64,000 bases of DNA. Source: Streptomyces sp. NBC_01224. Lineage in GTDB: Bacteria; Actinomycetota; Actinomycetes; Streptomycetales; Streptomycetaceae. Below, piece by piece: positions 24,468 through 33,432 of the stretch (positions are counted from its first letter, which is position 1; every line of letters begins with the position of its first letter). The notes under the pieces were generated by a model, which made no database searches, was not told the origin of the DNA, and saw only the letters and a list, made by a program, of their open reading frames with translations. A program made the translations under genes and the position numbers. The stretch is from positions 7,931,001-7,995,000 of the forward strand of contig NZ_CP108529.1 of assembly GCF_036002945.1 (NCBI RefSeq), given 5' to 3'.

Positions 24468-24488
24468 TTCTTGTTTCGGAGTCAAGAG
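24468..24488. promoter_or_regulatory. TetR operator site 2
   Basis: TTCTTG (24468-24473), nine bases, CAAGAG (24483-24488). It differs from site 1 by one arm base and is centred 23 bp from it, about two helical turns, so two dimers could bind the same face. It lies between the FAH-family gene and tetR and could control both. Confidence 0.75.
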
Positions 24489-24563
24489 TTCATCGGCTGC
24501 CGGGTTGCTGTTCTCCGGTGCCGCGGATGGGGGGTGAGGGTGTGCCGCCTAGGCTGGGTTGCT

Positions 24564-25130
24564 ATGCCACGGAACCGTCAGCAGATCCCGAAAGCCGAGC
24601 GCGAGGCCGTCCTGGTCGACAGTGCCTGGGAGCTCTTCGCCATCAAGGGGTACAAGGGGACCAGCCTGGCCGAGGTCGGCAAGGCGGCCGGTGTCGCGGC
24701 CAATGCCGTGCGCTGGTACTTCCCGACCAAGGACGACCTGTTCGCCGCCACCCTGGACCGCCTCTTCCTGTGTGAGCGGGACCGCGTCGAGGCGGACCCC
24801 GCGATCGGAGGTGATCCGCGGCGGCAGCTGGTGACGTTCCTTGCCGACCTGGAGTCGTATCGCGGGCTGCACCGGGAGGCGTACGACCGCATGGACGAGT
24901 CGCCGGCCCTCGCCGACGTCTACTCCCGCATGCGGGAGTGGCTGGAGGGCCGTCTTCTGGCGGCCGTCGCCGGACGGCTGTCCGAGGGGGCCGATGTCGC
25001 ACCCGTGGCGGACATGGCTCATGTGCTGTTCGAGGGGCTGCTGGTCAGTGCCCGGGAGCTGGACCGGTCGACCGAAGGGTTCATCGACCTCCTCATGGAG
25101 GCGCTGGTGGCCGTCGCGGCGGCACGCTGA
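24564..25130 (+). CDS. TetR/AcrR-family transcriptional regulator
   Basis: The 188-residue protein has the TetR N-terminal helix-turn-helix: AEREAVLVDSAWELFAIKGY, KGTSLAEVGKAAGVAANAVR then WYFPTKDDLF (residues about 11-60). The remaining residues are a helical ligand-binding domain with no recognisable ligand. TetR dimers bind 15-25 bp palindromes and are released by a pathway metabolite. Four copies of CTCTTG-N9-CAAGAG flank this gene, two on each side, and are its obvious candidate operators. This makes it a local repressor of the FAH-family gene, itself and the dioxygenase/hydroxylase operon. No strong binding site precedes ATG 24564, consistent with low expression. Confidence 0.9.
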   Translation: MPRNRQQIPKAEREAVLVDSAWELFAIKGYKGTSLAEVGKAAGVAANAVRWYFPTKDDLFAATLDRLFLCERDRVEADPAIGGDPRRQLVTFLADLESYRGLHREAYDRMDESPALADVYSRMREWLEGRLLAAVAGRLSEGADVAPVADMAHVLFEGLLVSARELDRSTEGFIDLLMEALVAVAAAR

Positions 25131-25137
25131 GCGCGAT

Positions 25138-25158
25138 CTCTTGACTGCCATACAAGAG
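25138..25158. promoter_or_regulatory. TetR operator site 3
   Basis: CTCTTG (25138-25143), nine bases, CAAGAG (25153-25158). The left arm overlaps the proposed -35 element TTGACT, so binding would block RNA polymerase. Confidence 0.78.
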
Positions 25159-25170
25159 CCTGTCTAGGGT
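25141..25170 (+). promoter_or_regulatory. Predicted promoter of the dioxygenase-hydroxylase operon
   Basis: TTGACT (25141-25146) and TAGGGT (25165-25170) are separated by 18 bases, a vegetative-type promoter 58 bp ahead of the ATG at 25228. It is embedded between TetR sites 3 and 4. Confidence 0.55.
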
Positions 25171-25171
25171 T

Positions 25172-25192
25172 CTCTTGTATGGCAGCCAAGAG
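25172..25192. promoter_or_regulatory. TetR operator site 4
   Basis: CTCTTG (25172-25177), nine bases, CAAGAG (25187-25192). It begins two bases after the proposed -10 element, over the transcription start, and is centred 34 bp from site 3. Confidence 0.78.
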
Positions 25193-25227
25193 GGCTGTCG
25201 TGCCCTCGATGAGGAGGTCGCTGTCTC

Positions 25228-25743
25228 ATGGCTTCTCCAGACAAACTTGCCCACATCGTCCTGCGCACCGGCCGTCTGCCGGTCATGACCGAGTGGTACA
25301 TGCGCGTTCTCGAAGCTCGCGTCACCTTCGCCAATGACGCCCTCGCCTTCCTGACCTACGACGACGAACACCACCGTGTCGCGCTGGTCGCCACCGGAGC
25401 GTCCGAGCGTCCGACGGACGCGCACACCGGTCTGCACCACGCGGCATTCACCTACGCCACGATCGGCGATCTGCTCGGCACATACCAGCGGCTGAAGGGG
25501 GACGGCATCCTCCCCTTCTGGTGCATCAACCACGGTCCGACCACCTCGATGTACTTCGAGGATCCCGACGGCAATCACATCGAGCTCCAGATCGACAACT
25601 TCGCTACCGAGGAAGCCCTCGACGAGTGGTTCCGGTCCGGAGCCTTCGAAGCCAATCCGATCGGCGTCGAGTTCGACCCCGACGACCTGGTGCGCCGTTT
25701 CGATTCGGGTGAGTCCTTCGCCGAACTGGTCAGGCGCTCATGA
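25228..25743 (+). CDS. VOC-superfamily ring-cleavage dioxygenase
   Basis: The 171-residue protein is a single-module type I extradiol dioxygenase-like protein. The facial-triad positions are visible: His9 in KLAHIVLRT, His70 or 71 in TGLHHAAFTY and Glu119 in DPDGNHIELQIDNF, matching the biphenyl-diol dioxygenase pattern 'HhA', 'DPdGN.iEl'. It would cleave a catechol between or beside its hydroxyls using Fe(II) and oxygen. It is the first gene of the TetR-controlled operon, with the FAD hydroxylase start overlapping its stop (ATGA, 25740-25743), so the two proteins are translationally coupled and probably act in sequence. Confidence 0.88.
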   Translation: MASPDKLAHIVLRTGRLPVMTEWYMRVLEARVTFANDALAFLTYDDEHHRVALVATGASERPTDAHTGLHHAAFTYATIGDLLGTYQRLKGDGILPFWCINHGPTTSMYFEDPDGNHIELQIDNFATEEALDEWFRSGAFEANPIGVEFDPDDLVRRFDSGESFAELVRRS

Positions 25744-27416
25744 CCGCCATCGACACCCCGGTCGTCATCATCGGAGCCGGCCCCGTGGGGCTGGCCACCG
25801 CGCTGGTCCTGGGCCGGCACGGCGTCCGCAGCACGGTCTTCGAACAGTACGACGGGGTCAATCCGCACCCCCGGGCCCATGTCGTCAACACCCGGTCCAT
25901 GGAACTGTTCCGCACCTGGGGCATCGCGGATGCCGTCCACGCGGACGCGGTCGACCCGGCGTGGGCCGGCACGATCCTGTGGAAACACACCCTCGCCGGG
26001 GAAGCCCTGGGCCGGATCGACCTCGTCGAAGGGCCGGAGGATCAACTCCTGCGCAGGGTCCACGCCTCCGCCGCGCAGCTCACCTCCTGCGCCCAGGACC
26101 GTGTGCAGCAGCACCTCCTCGACGCCGTCCTCGCCCAGGGCATGGCCACCGTCCACTACAGCACCACCGTTGTGGAGGTGACGGACCATGGCGATTCGGT
26201 CGACGTCACCGTGGAAGGCGTGGGCAAGCGCCAGATCCTGCGCACCTGCTACGTCGTGGCGGCGGACGGGGCGACCGGCGGCATGCGCGACAAGCTCGGC
26301 ATCGCGATGGACGGCTCTCCGGTCCTTGGCCACCAGCTGAACATCTACTTCCACGCCGACCTGTCCCCCTGGACGGGGCAAGATCCCGCCCTGCTGATCT
26401 GGCTGATCAACAGCGCATCCCCGGGACTCCTCATCGGGATGGACGGCGTTCGCCGGTGGACCTTCCAGCGGAGCTTCGACCCGGCTGTCGAATCGCCGCG
26501 GGACTACCCGCCCGAACGGTGCGCCCAGATCATCCGGGACGCCGTCGGAACCACCGAACTCGACGTGGACATCCGCTCCGTGGGGCCATGGACCATGACG
26601 GCCCGGACCGCGGAGACCTACCGCAGCGGCCGTGTCCTCCTCGTCGGCGACGCGGCGCACCAGTTCCCGCCGACAGGCGGCCTGGGCATGAACAGCGGTC
26701 TCGCCGACGCGGACAACCTCGGCTGGAAGCTCGCCGCCGTGCTGGCGGGCTGCGCTTCCGAGGCCCTGCTCGACAGTTACGAGCGTGAACGTCGCCCGGT
26801 CGCCGTCGACAACGCTCGCCACAGCGTGCTCAACGCCATCAAAATGGCCGAGGTCGGCATAGGGCCCGAGACGGCCAGGATCGCCGCACGCCTCGAAAGC
26901 CCGGACCCGTCAGTTGCCGCGGCGGAACGCCGGCGGATCGCGGAAGCCGTCCCTCTGCAGCGCCCGCACTTCGACGCGCTCAACCAGGAGATCGGATACA
27001 TCTACGGGGCGAGCCGGCACGCCGGCGGCGTCGGCGGAGCCCCGCTCTCGGCCACCGACTACACACCGACTGCCGTCCCCGGAGCGAGACTTCCGCACGC
27101 CTGGGTCGAACGTGACGGGGAACGGGTGTCGACGCACGACCTCCTCATGCCAGGCTTCACCCTCATCACAGGGCCCGCGGGAGCCACCTGGGCCGATGCC
27201 TTCGCGGAGACCGGGGAAGGCGTGGCGAAACAGACTGTCGTGATCGGCCGGGATGTCACCAGCCCGGACGGCTACTGTCCGGAGCTGCTCAGGATCGGTG
27301 AGGACGGAGCCCTCCTCGTCCGACCGGACGGCCACATCGCGTGGCACAGCGCCGAGGGATCATCCCCTGCGTCCGCGCTCGCCGCCCTGCTCGACGCGGT
27401 CGGGCAGTCAGCCTAG
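25740..27416 (+). CDS. FAD-dependent aromatic hydroxylase (PheA/TfdB/MhpA family)
   Basis: The 558-residue class A flavoprotein has FAD fingerprint VVIIGAGPVGLATALVLGRH (residues about 8-27), the NADPH/FAD 'DG' motif VVAADGATGGMRD, the GD motif VLLVGDAAHQFPPTGGLGMN (about 300-320) and a C-terminal thioredoxin-like domain, as in phenol hydroxylase, TfdB and MhpA. It would insert a hydroxyl ortho to an existing one on a phenolic ring, making a catechol for the neighbouring extradiol enzyme. It overlaps the dioxygenase gene by 4 bp. A terminator hairpin follows. Confidence 0.92.
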   Translation: MTAIDTPVVIIGAGPVGLATALVLGRHGVRSTVFEQYDGVNPHPRAHVVNTRSMELFRTWGIADAVHADAVDPAWAGTILWKHTLAGEALGRIDLVEGPEDQLLRRVHASAAQLTSCAQDRVQQHLLDAVLAQGMATVHYSTTVVEVTDHGDSVDVTVEGVGKRQILRTCYVVAADGATGGMRDKLGIAMDGSPVLGHQLNIYFHADLSPWTGQDPALLIWLINSASPGLLIGMDGVRRWTFQRSFDPAVESPRDYPPERCAQIIRDAVGTTELDVDIRSVGPWTMTARTAETYRSGRVLLVGDAAHQFPPTGGLGMNSGLADADNLGWKLAAVLAGCASEALLDSYERERRPVAVDNARHSVLNAIKMAEVGIGPETARIAARLESPDPSVAAAERRRIAEAVPLQRPHFDALNQEIGYIYGASRHAGGVGGAPLSATDYTPTAVPGARLPHAWVERDGERVSTHDLLMPGFTLITGPAGATWADAFAETGEGVAKQTVVIGRDVTSPDGYCPELLRIGEDGALLVRPDGHIAWHSAEGSSPASALAALLDAVGQSA

Positions 27417-27470
27417 GGCCGGTTCGGCCCGATCCGAACGACAGGCCCTGTTCCGGCGCGGACCGCGAGC

Positions 27471-27499
27471 GGAGCGCCGGGCCGCGAGCCCGGCGCTCC
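27471..27499 (+). terminator. Strong hairpin after the hydroxylase operon
   Basis: GGAGCGCCGGGC (27471-27482) and GCCCGGCGCTCC (27488-27499) form a perfect 12-bp stem with a 5-base loop, 55 bp after the hydroxylase stop. The rest of the 27417-27777 gap shows no gene. The hairpin separates the hydroxylase operon from the oxidoreductase gene. Confidence 0.72.
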
Positions 27500-27777
27500 C
27501 GGCCCTCGCCCGGAGTCTTTTCACCGCGGCCTTCCAGCCTGGAAGGCCGAGTTCGGTCGCCCCGGTCGCGCCACGCCTGCCCCACGAATGCCGCAGCTCC
27601 GGCCGACGCCGACTGGTATCGACCTGCGCCGACCGGTGCCGGCCGACGCCCACCGCCCCGACCCGCGCACCGCGGCTGCGCCCCGCCGACACGGCCGTCC
27701 CGGTCCCCGCTCCTGTCGTACGGGACCGACTCCTCGCCCGCCCCGACGACCACACATGCCCCACCCGGAGGAACACA

Positions 27778-30700
27778 GTGGTGACCCCTCAGAAAGCAAC
27801 CGGCCCCCGTCCCACGCTTCAGGACCGATACGTGCGCGAGGAGGGCACCCTCCACCTCACCGGCATCCAGGCACTCGCCCGCCTGCCGCTCGACATCCGT
27901 CGCGCCGACCGTCGCGAGGGCCGCAGCACCGCGGGATTCATCTCCGGATACGAGGGTTCGCCGCTCGCCGGATACGACATGGAGCTCGCCCGCTGCCGCT
28001 CCCTCCTCGACGAGTACGACATCGTCTTCCGGCCCGGCGTCAACGAGGAACTCGCGGCGACGGCCGTCCAGGGCACCCAACTCGCCGCGGCGCAGCCGGA
28101 CAAGCGCGTCGACGGCATCGCTGCGATCTGGTATGGCAAGTCCCCGGGCCTCGACCGCGCCTCGGACGCCATCCGGCACAACAACCTGATGGGCACCCAC
28201 CCCGACGGCGGTGCGCTCGCCCTGGTCGGCGACGACCCCGCCGCCAAGTCGTCGACCGTGCCCGGCGCCTCCGAACTGCTCCTCGCCGACTTGGGCCTGC
28301 CCACGCTCTACCCGTCCGACCCGCAGGAAGCGCTCGACTTCGGACTGCACGGTGTGGCGATGTCCCGGGCGGCCGGGCTGTGGGTGGCGCTGAAAATCGT
28401 GACGGCGGTCGCGGACGGTTCCGGCACCGTCGACGTGAGCGCCGGACGGATCGCACCGGTCGTCCCGGACCTCACGGCCGACGGAGTGCCGTACCGCCAC
28501 ACCGTCGGTACCCGGATGCTGCAACCGGCCCTCGGGGACCTGGAACGCAGCCGGGACGGCGCCCGCCTCGAGATTGCCCGCCGCTACGCCTTCGCCAACA
28601 ACCTCAACCGGATCACCAGGATGGACCCCGGCGACCGCATAGGCATCGTCGCGGCAGGCAAGACGTTCCTCGACCTCCGCCAGGCCCTGCGCATCCTCGG
28701 ACTCGATGACACCGAACTGGAGCGCCGCGGTGTGCGCCTGCTGCACCTCGGCATGATCCATCCGCTGGAACCCACGATCGTCGAACGGTTCGCGAGGGGG
28801 CTGCGTCACATTGTTGTCGTGGAGGAGAAGCGGCCACTCATCGAGACCGCCCTCAAGGACCTGCTCTACGGGCGCGGCGACCAGCCGTCCGTCTCCGGCA
28901 AGCGCGCACCCGACGGTTCGGTCCTCTTCCCCCTCGACGGAGAACTCGATCCCGACACCGTCGCCGCCCGGCTTGCGCCCCGTCTGAACGCACTGGGCGA
29001 ACTCCCCACCGTGCAGAGCTGGTTGGACACCACTCGGACAGCGGCCCGGCGCAAGACGCTGCCACTCCTGCCTGTGCTGAGCCGCACCCCCTACTTCTGT
29101 TCCGGCTGCCCCCACAACCTCTCGACCAAGGCACCCGAGGGCGCCGCCGTCGGGGCGGGGATCGGCTGCCACGCCATGGTCACACTCATGGACCCTTCCC
29201 AGGCCGGGGACGTGATCGGCATGACCCAGATGGGAGGCGAGGGCGCCCAGTGGATCGGCATGCAGCCGTTCCTCGAACGCGACCACCTGATCCAGAATCT
29301 CGGCGACGGCACCTTCCACCACTCCGGAAGTCTCGCTATCCGGGCGGCGGTCTCGGCCGGGGTGAACGTCACGTACAAGCTGCTCCACAACTCGGCGGTG
29401 GCGATGACCGGCGGACAGCAGCCCGTCGGCGTCATGCCCGTGCCCGCGATCGCCCAAGGGCTGTTGGCGGAAGGCGTCGAGCGCATCATCGTCACGACCG
29501 AGGACGTCAAGCGCTACCGGAAGGTCACGCTTCCCAAGGGCGTGGTCGTCTGGCACCGCGACCGGCTGGCCGAGGCCCAGGAGGTGCTTGCCCGGACCCC
29601 CGGCGTCACCCTCCTCATTCACGACCAGGAATGCGCGACGGAACTCCGGCGCAAGCGCAAGCGTGGCCTTGTGCCCGAACCCACCGAGCGCGTGATGATC
29701 AACGAGCGGGTGTGCGAGGGCTGCGGCGACTGCGGACAGCAGTCCAACTGCCTCTCCGTGCAGCCGGTCGACACCGAGTACGGCCGCAAGACCCGGATCG
29801 ATCAGTCCTCCTGCAACAAGGACTACGCCTGTCTGGCGGGGGACTGCCCCTCCTTCCTCACCGTCGTCCCCGCCAGGGGAAAGGCCGACTTCACTCCCGT
29901 CCCGATGCCGGACGGTGCGGCGCTGCCCGATCCGGACCTCGTCGTACCGGCTTCCCACACCACCCGGATCACAGGCGTCGGAGGATCCGGGGTGATCACC
30001 CTCGCGCAGATCCTCAGCACCGCGGCCTCGCTCGCGGGCCTGCACGTCCGGGCCCTCGACCAGACCGGCATGGCCCAGAAGGGCGGCGCGGTCGTCTCCG
30101 ACATCAAAATCACGAAGGAGGCGACGGAACAGGCCGGCAAGGCGGCCCTGGACGAGTGCGATCTCTACCTCGGCTGTGACCTGCTCGTCGCCGCGGAACC
30201 CGGACATCTGACCGCGGCCGCTCCAGCGCGAACGATGGCGGTCGTCTCCACGGCAGAGGTCCCGACCGGACAGATGGTGATCGACCCGGAGGTGTCGTTC
30301 CCGCCTGCCGAACCTCTCAAGGAACGGATCAGGGCAGAGGCCAAGGACACGGTCTTCCTCGACGCGCGCCGACTCGCGAACGACCTTTTGGGCGAGGACC
30401 AGTTCGCCAATCTCCTGCTCACCGGCGCGGCCTACCAGACCGGTGGGCTGCCGCTGCCGGCCCACGCCATCGAGGAGGCGATCACCCTCAACGGCGTGAA
30501 GGCCGAGGCCAACATCAAGGCATTCCGCCTCGGCCGCCAGGCCGTCGCCGACCCCGAAGCCTTCGCCGACCTCCTGGAGGGGCGTGTCACCCCGGCGAAG
30601 TCGGGGAGCGGCCTGTCCGCCGAGGCCCGGCACACCCTCGAACTGGTCGGGGCCGCCCCCGGGTCGGAACTCGCCCGGCTCCTGGAGGTCCGTGTACCGG

Positions 30701-31338
30701 ATCTCATCGCGTACCAGAACGCCGCCTACGCGACGAGGTACGCACGTTTCGTCGAACAGGTCCGCCGGACGGAGTGTGAGCGCGCCCCCGGCTCGACCGC
30801 ACTCACCGAGGCAGTGGCCAGGTACCTGCACAAGCTGATGGCGTACAAGGACGAGTACGAGGTGGCCCGGCTCTCCCTCGACCCCGAGGTCGAGCGGGAG
30901 GTGAAGGCCCGCTTCGGGGACGGCGCACGAATGTCCTACCGCCTCCACCCGCCCGTCCTGCGGGCACTCGGCATGAACCGCAAGATCGAACTCGGCCCCT
31001 GGTTCAAACCGGCCTTCCAAGGCCTCGCCGCGATGCGCAGGCTCCGTGGCACGCGCCTGGACCCCTTCGGAGCGGCGCGCGTGCGGCGCACAGAACGGGC
31101 CCTGGTCGTCGAGTACGAGGCCACGATCACCGAGGTCTGCCGGAATCTCGACATGGACGCCCACGGCCTGGCCGTCGAGATCGCCTCACTGCCCGACATC
31201 GTGCGTGGCTACGAGGAGATCAAGATGGCATCCGTGACTCGGTACAGGACCCGGTCCGCGGAACTCGTAGGCCGGCTGTGCTCGAGTCGCGAACGTACTG
31301 GTGCCGACACAGCGGCGTCCTGGCGGACGAGTGGGTGA
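27778..31338 (+). CDS. Indolepyruvate (2-oxoacid) ferredoxin oxidoreductase, fused IorAB type
   Basis: The roughly 1186-residue protein is the single-chain aerobic form of aryl-2-oxoacid:acceptor oxidoreductase. In order: pyrimidine-binding domain (IQALARLPLDIRR, GFISGYEGSPLAGYD), TPP-binding half with IGCHAMVTLMDPSQAGDVIG and MGGEGAQWIGMQPF (about residues 460-500), a cysteine-rich stretch CEGCGDCGQQSNCLS (about 645-660), the POR-gamma domain TRITGVGGSGVITLAQIL (about 728) and a DUF6537-type tail. It would decarboxylate arylpyruvates or related 2-oxoacids to acyl-CoA. GTG 27778 (or 27781) follows GGAGG. It lies downstream of the TetR cassette but has its own leader and a terminator between. 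Confidence 0.9.
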   Translation: MVTPQKATGPRPTLQDRYVREEGTLHLTGIQALARLPLDIRRADRREGRSTAGFISGYEGSPLAGYDMELARCRSLLDEYDIVFRPGVNEELAATAVQGTQLAAAQPDKRVDGIAAIWYGKSPGLDRASDAIRHNNLMGTHPDGGALALVGDDPAAKSSTVPGASELLLADLGLPTLYPSDPQEALDFGLHGVAMSRAAGLWVALKIVTAVADGSGTVDVSAGRIAPVVPDLTADGVPYRHTVGTRMLQPALGDLERSRDGARLEIARRYAFANNLNRITRMDPGDRIGIVAAGKTFLDLRQALRILGLDDTELERRGVRLLHLGMIHPLEPTIVERFARGLRHIVVVEEKRPLIETALKDLLYGRGDQPSVSGKRAPDGSVLFPLDGELDPDTVAARLAPRLNALGELPTVQSWLDTTRTAARRKTLPLLPVLSRTPYFCSGCPHNLSTKAPEGAAVGAGIGCHAMVTLMDPSQAGDVIGMTQMGGEGAQWIGMQPFLERDHLIQNLGDGTFHHSGSLAIRAAVSAGVNVTYKLLHNSAVAMTGGQQPVGVMPVPAIAQGLLAEGVERIIVTTEDVKRYRKVTLPKGVVVWHRDRLAEAQEVLARTPGVTLLIHDQECATELRRKRKRGLVPEPTERVMINERVCEGCGDCGQQSNCLSVQPVDTEYGRKTRIDQSSCNKDYACLAGDCPSFLTVVPARGKADFTPVPMPDGAALPDPDLVVPASHTTRITGVGGSGVITLAQILSTAASLAGLHVRALDQTGMAQKGGAVVSDIKITKEATEQAGKAALDECDLYLGCDLLVAAEPGHLTAAAPARTMAVVSTAEVPTGQMVIDPEVSFPPAEPLKERIRAEAKDTVFLDARRLANDLLGEDQFANLLLTGAAYQTGGLPLPAHAIEEAITLNGVKAEANIKAFRLGRQAVADPEAFADLLEGRVTPAKSGSGLSAEARHTLELVGAAPGSELARLLEVRVPDLIAYQNAAYATRYARFVEQVRRTECERAPGSTALTEAVARYLHKLMAYKDEYEVARLSLDPEVEREVKARFGDGARMSYRLHPPVLRALGMNRKIELGPWFKPAFQGLAAMRRLRGTRLDPFGAARVRRTERALVVEYEATITEVCRNLDMDAHGLAVEIASLPDIVRGYEEIKMASVTRYRTRSAELVGRLCSSRERTGADTAASWRTSG

Positions 31339-31425
31339 CTGGAGGGCCGGTGGCTGTGCCGGTCGCGGACCCGGTCCCGTTCTGCGGGGGTGGGGAGGAA
31401 CACGTCGGCACCCGTGGACGGTGTC

Positions 31426-33159
31426 CTAGGCATGGAAGCCGTTGCACACGACGGATGTGTACTTCGTGGGCCCGCCTTCGACGTGGTACAGCACCACTGT
31501 CCAGTCGCCCCTGTCGTCGCCGACCGGGATCGCCTCGACGGTCCGATTGCCGAAGTGGGCCCGGAAGTCTTCGGGGTACTTGAGTTTGATGGTTTCGCCC
31601 GAGGACCACTGCGAGTAGATGTCGACGGGCTTGCTGGTGAAGCCGATGCCCTTGCCGACGGACCGAAGGGGCCGGCCGGTGGCGCGGTCGGTCTCGTGCG
31701 GGGGCCGCACCCCCACAGAGATGTAGTACGGCGCGGGCCGCTTTCCCTGGCCGGCAGTCTTGGGACGCAGCTCCACCGAGGCGGTGTCCGAGCCGGTGGT
31801 GTGCGAGACGGAGGACAGCAGATCCATCGGCGGTGAGGACCCGGCGAAACTGGCCAGGTCGCAGGAGCCCATGCGCTGGGCGGCCTGCTTCGGGTCGTCC
31901 GACAGGGTCCAGCGATCCTGCGAGACACGGTCGTTCACGATGTGGTCCGGTGGCCGGCCCGCCGGACTTTTGGTGGCCGACCGGGACGCGGAGACGTCGG
32001 TCGTGGGTGCGGCTTTGGGGGTTTGGCTGTCCTGTCCGGGGAGCAGCCAGACCGTCGCCGGTACGACGAGCGCCACCGCACCTGCGGCGAGCCAGCCCCT
32101 GCGACGTGTGGTGCGGGCGGGATGCCGCCGTTGATGATCCGGCGCGTCGTACGGCGTGGTGTCGGGTGTCCCCGGCGGTACGGTCTCGGCCGCTCGCTCA
32201 GGCACCTGATCCTCCGGCTCGCGATCCACCGGCCGCGTCAGGGTCCCGGTCTCCGGTTCCGCCTCCGAAAGTGGCGTGCTCAAATGCGCGGGCACGGGCG
32301 TGGGTTCGGCGTCGCGGGCCACCGAGCGGTAGTGGGCGTCCGTAGCCAGTGCCGAGTCCACAGCGCAGTCGGCGATCACGGCGGCCAGCTCGGGCCGCTG
32401 CGCCGGGTCCTTGGCGACACACTGCCGGATCAGCGCGGCCAGCGCGGGCTGCACCCCCGCCAGGTCGATGTCCTCGTGCACGGTCCGGTAGCTCACCGCA
32501 GCCGCGTCGCCCGTGCCGTAAGGGGGCCGGCCGGTCGCCGTGTAGGCGATCGTCGCCCCCAGCGCGAAGACGTCCGCCGCCGGGCCGACCTCGTTGCGCA
32601 GGACGACCTCGGGCGCCGCGTACCCGGGCGTTCCCGGTGCCATTCCGTCCCGGGTGAGGATCGTCTGCTCAAGTCCCCGGGCAATGCCGAAGTCGATCAG
32701 TTGCGGTCCCTGCGGCGCGAGGATGACGTTCTGCGGCTTCAGGTCCCGGTGCGTGACCTCGTGGACATGGACCGCGGCCAGCCCCTCGGCGAGCGCGGCG
32801 AAAAGTCGCATGGCACTGTCCGGCGGGAACGGGCCGCTCGTGCCCACGGCGCCGCGCAGCGTGGGCCCCGGCACGTACTCGGTGGCCAGCCAGTACGGGG
32901 ACGAGTCGAGCGACGCCTCGATCAACTGGGCGGTGTAGGCACTGCGTACGGCCTCCACGGTTGCGGCCTCCCGCCGGAACCGGGCCAGTGCCTCGGGGTG
33001 ATCGCTGATCTCGTCGCGGATCACCTTCACGGCCACCAGTCGTCCGCCGGGCGACCGGCCGAGATACACCTGCCCCATGCCGCCCGCGCCGAGCCGGGCG
33101 AGAATCCGGTACGCGCCTATGTGCGCGGGGTCCTGAGGTCGCAGCTCTTCCACCGGCAC
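31426..33159 (-). CDS. Membrane Ser/Thr protein kinase (PknB-like) with extracytoplasmic tail
   Basis: From GTG 33159 the protein is 577 residues. The kinase domain (about 14-265) has glycine loop LGAGGMGQVYLGRS, Lys in VAVKVI, HRDLKPQN, DFGIARG and GTPGYAAPE. A Pro/Glu/Thr-rich linker leads to one transmembrane helix (about residue 356, GWLAAGAVALVVPATVWLLP) and a roughly 190-residue extracytoplasmic domain of unknown fold with two cysteines. The frame is open to 33213, so the start could be GTG 33180; family members begin just before EELRPQDPAHIGAY. The gene stands alone, convergent with the oxidoreductase. Confidence 0.88.
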   Translation of the reverse strand: MPVEELRPQDPAHIGAYRILARLGAGGMGQVYLGRSPGGRLVAVKVIRDEISDHPEALARFRREAATVEAVRSAYTAQLIEASLDSSPYWLATEYVPGPTLRGAVGTSGPFPPDSAMRLFAALAEGLAAVHVHEVTHRDLKPQNVILAPQGPQLIDFGIARGLEQTILTRDGMAPGTPGYAAPEVVLRNEVGPAADVFALGATIAYTATGRPPYGTGDAAAVSYRTVHEDIDLAGVQPALAALIRQCVAKDPAQRPELAAVIADCAVDSALATDAHYRSVARDAEPTPVPAHLSTPLSEAEPETGTLTRPVDREPEDQVPERAAETVPPGTPDTTPYDAPDHQRRHPARTTRRRGWLAAGAVALVVPATVWLLPGQDSQTPKAAPTTDVSASRSATKSPAGRPPDHIVNDRVSQDRWTLSDDPKQAAQRMGSCDLASFAGSSPPMDLLSSVSHTTGSDTASVELRPKTAGQGKRPAPYYISVGVRPPHETDRATGRPLRSVGKGIGFTSKPVDIYSQWSSGETIKLKYPEDFRAHFGNRTVEAIPVGDDRGDWTVVLYHVEGGPTKYTSVVCNGFHA

Positions 33160-33325
33160 GACTGTGCCATATCCGCTCACTTCTCGGACCGGCGGACCGC
33201 AACCGGCGCACAACCGCCCTTGGTACGCGGCGAGGTGTTCGCGGGCCGGCCGCAGGCTCTGCCGGCCGAACAGATATGCGCGTCAGCGGCTGATCGGCTT
33301 CGCCTCCTACCCCCCGTACTTCAGA

Positions 33326-33432
33326 ACTACGCGGAAGGTTCACTCCTGGGCGGGACGCGGACTACGAGGTGTGATTCATAGCTTCAGTACTGGAAGCACG
33401 CGAGACACCCGGTACGGAAGGAACCGTCTGCC
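33326..33432 (+). promoter_or_regulatory. Duplicated upstream region, copy A
   Basis: This 107-bp leader is clearly related to 58751-58859: both contain AAGGTTCAC, GGGACGCGGA-TACGAGG, CATAGCTT and CCGGTACGGAAGGAAC in the same order and spacing ahead of paralogous hydrolase genes. Conservation in a non-coding leader suggests a shared promoter and binding site. Confidence 0.6.

Noticed and set aside
27289..31164. A 1291-codon open frame antisense to the indolepyruvate oxidoreductase gene
   Set aside because: Long antisense frames are common in G+C-rich DNA. Its composition (Gly/Arg/Asp/His-rich, no domain) and position over a conserved gene show it is a shadow.
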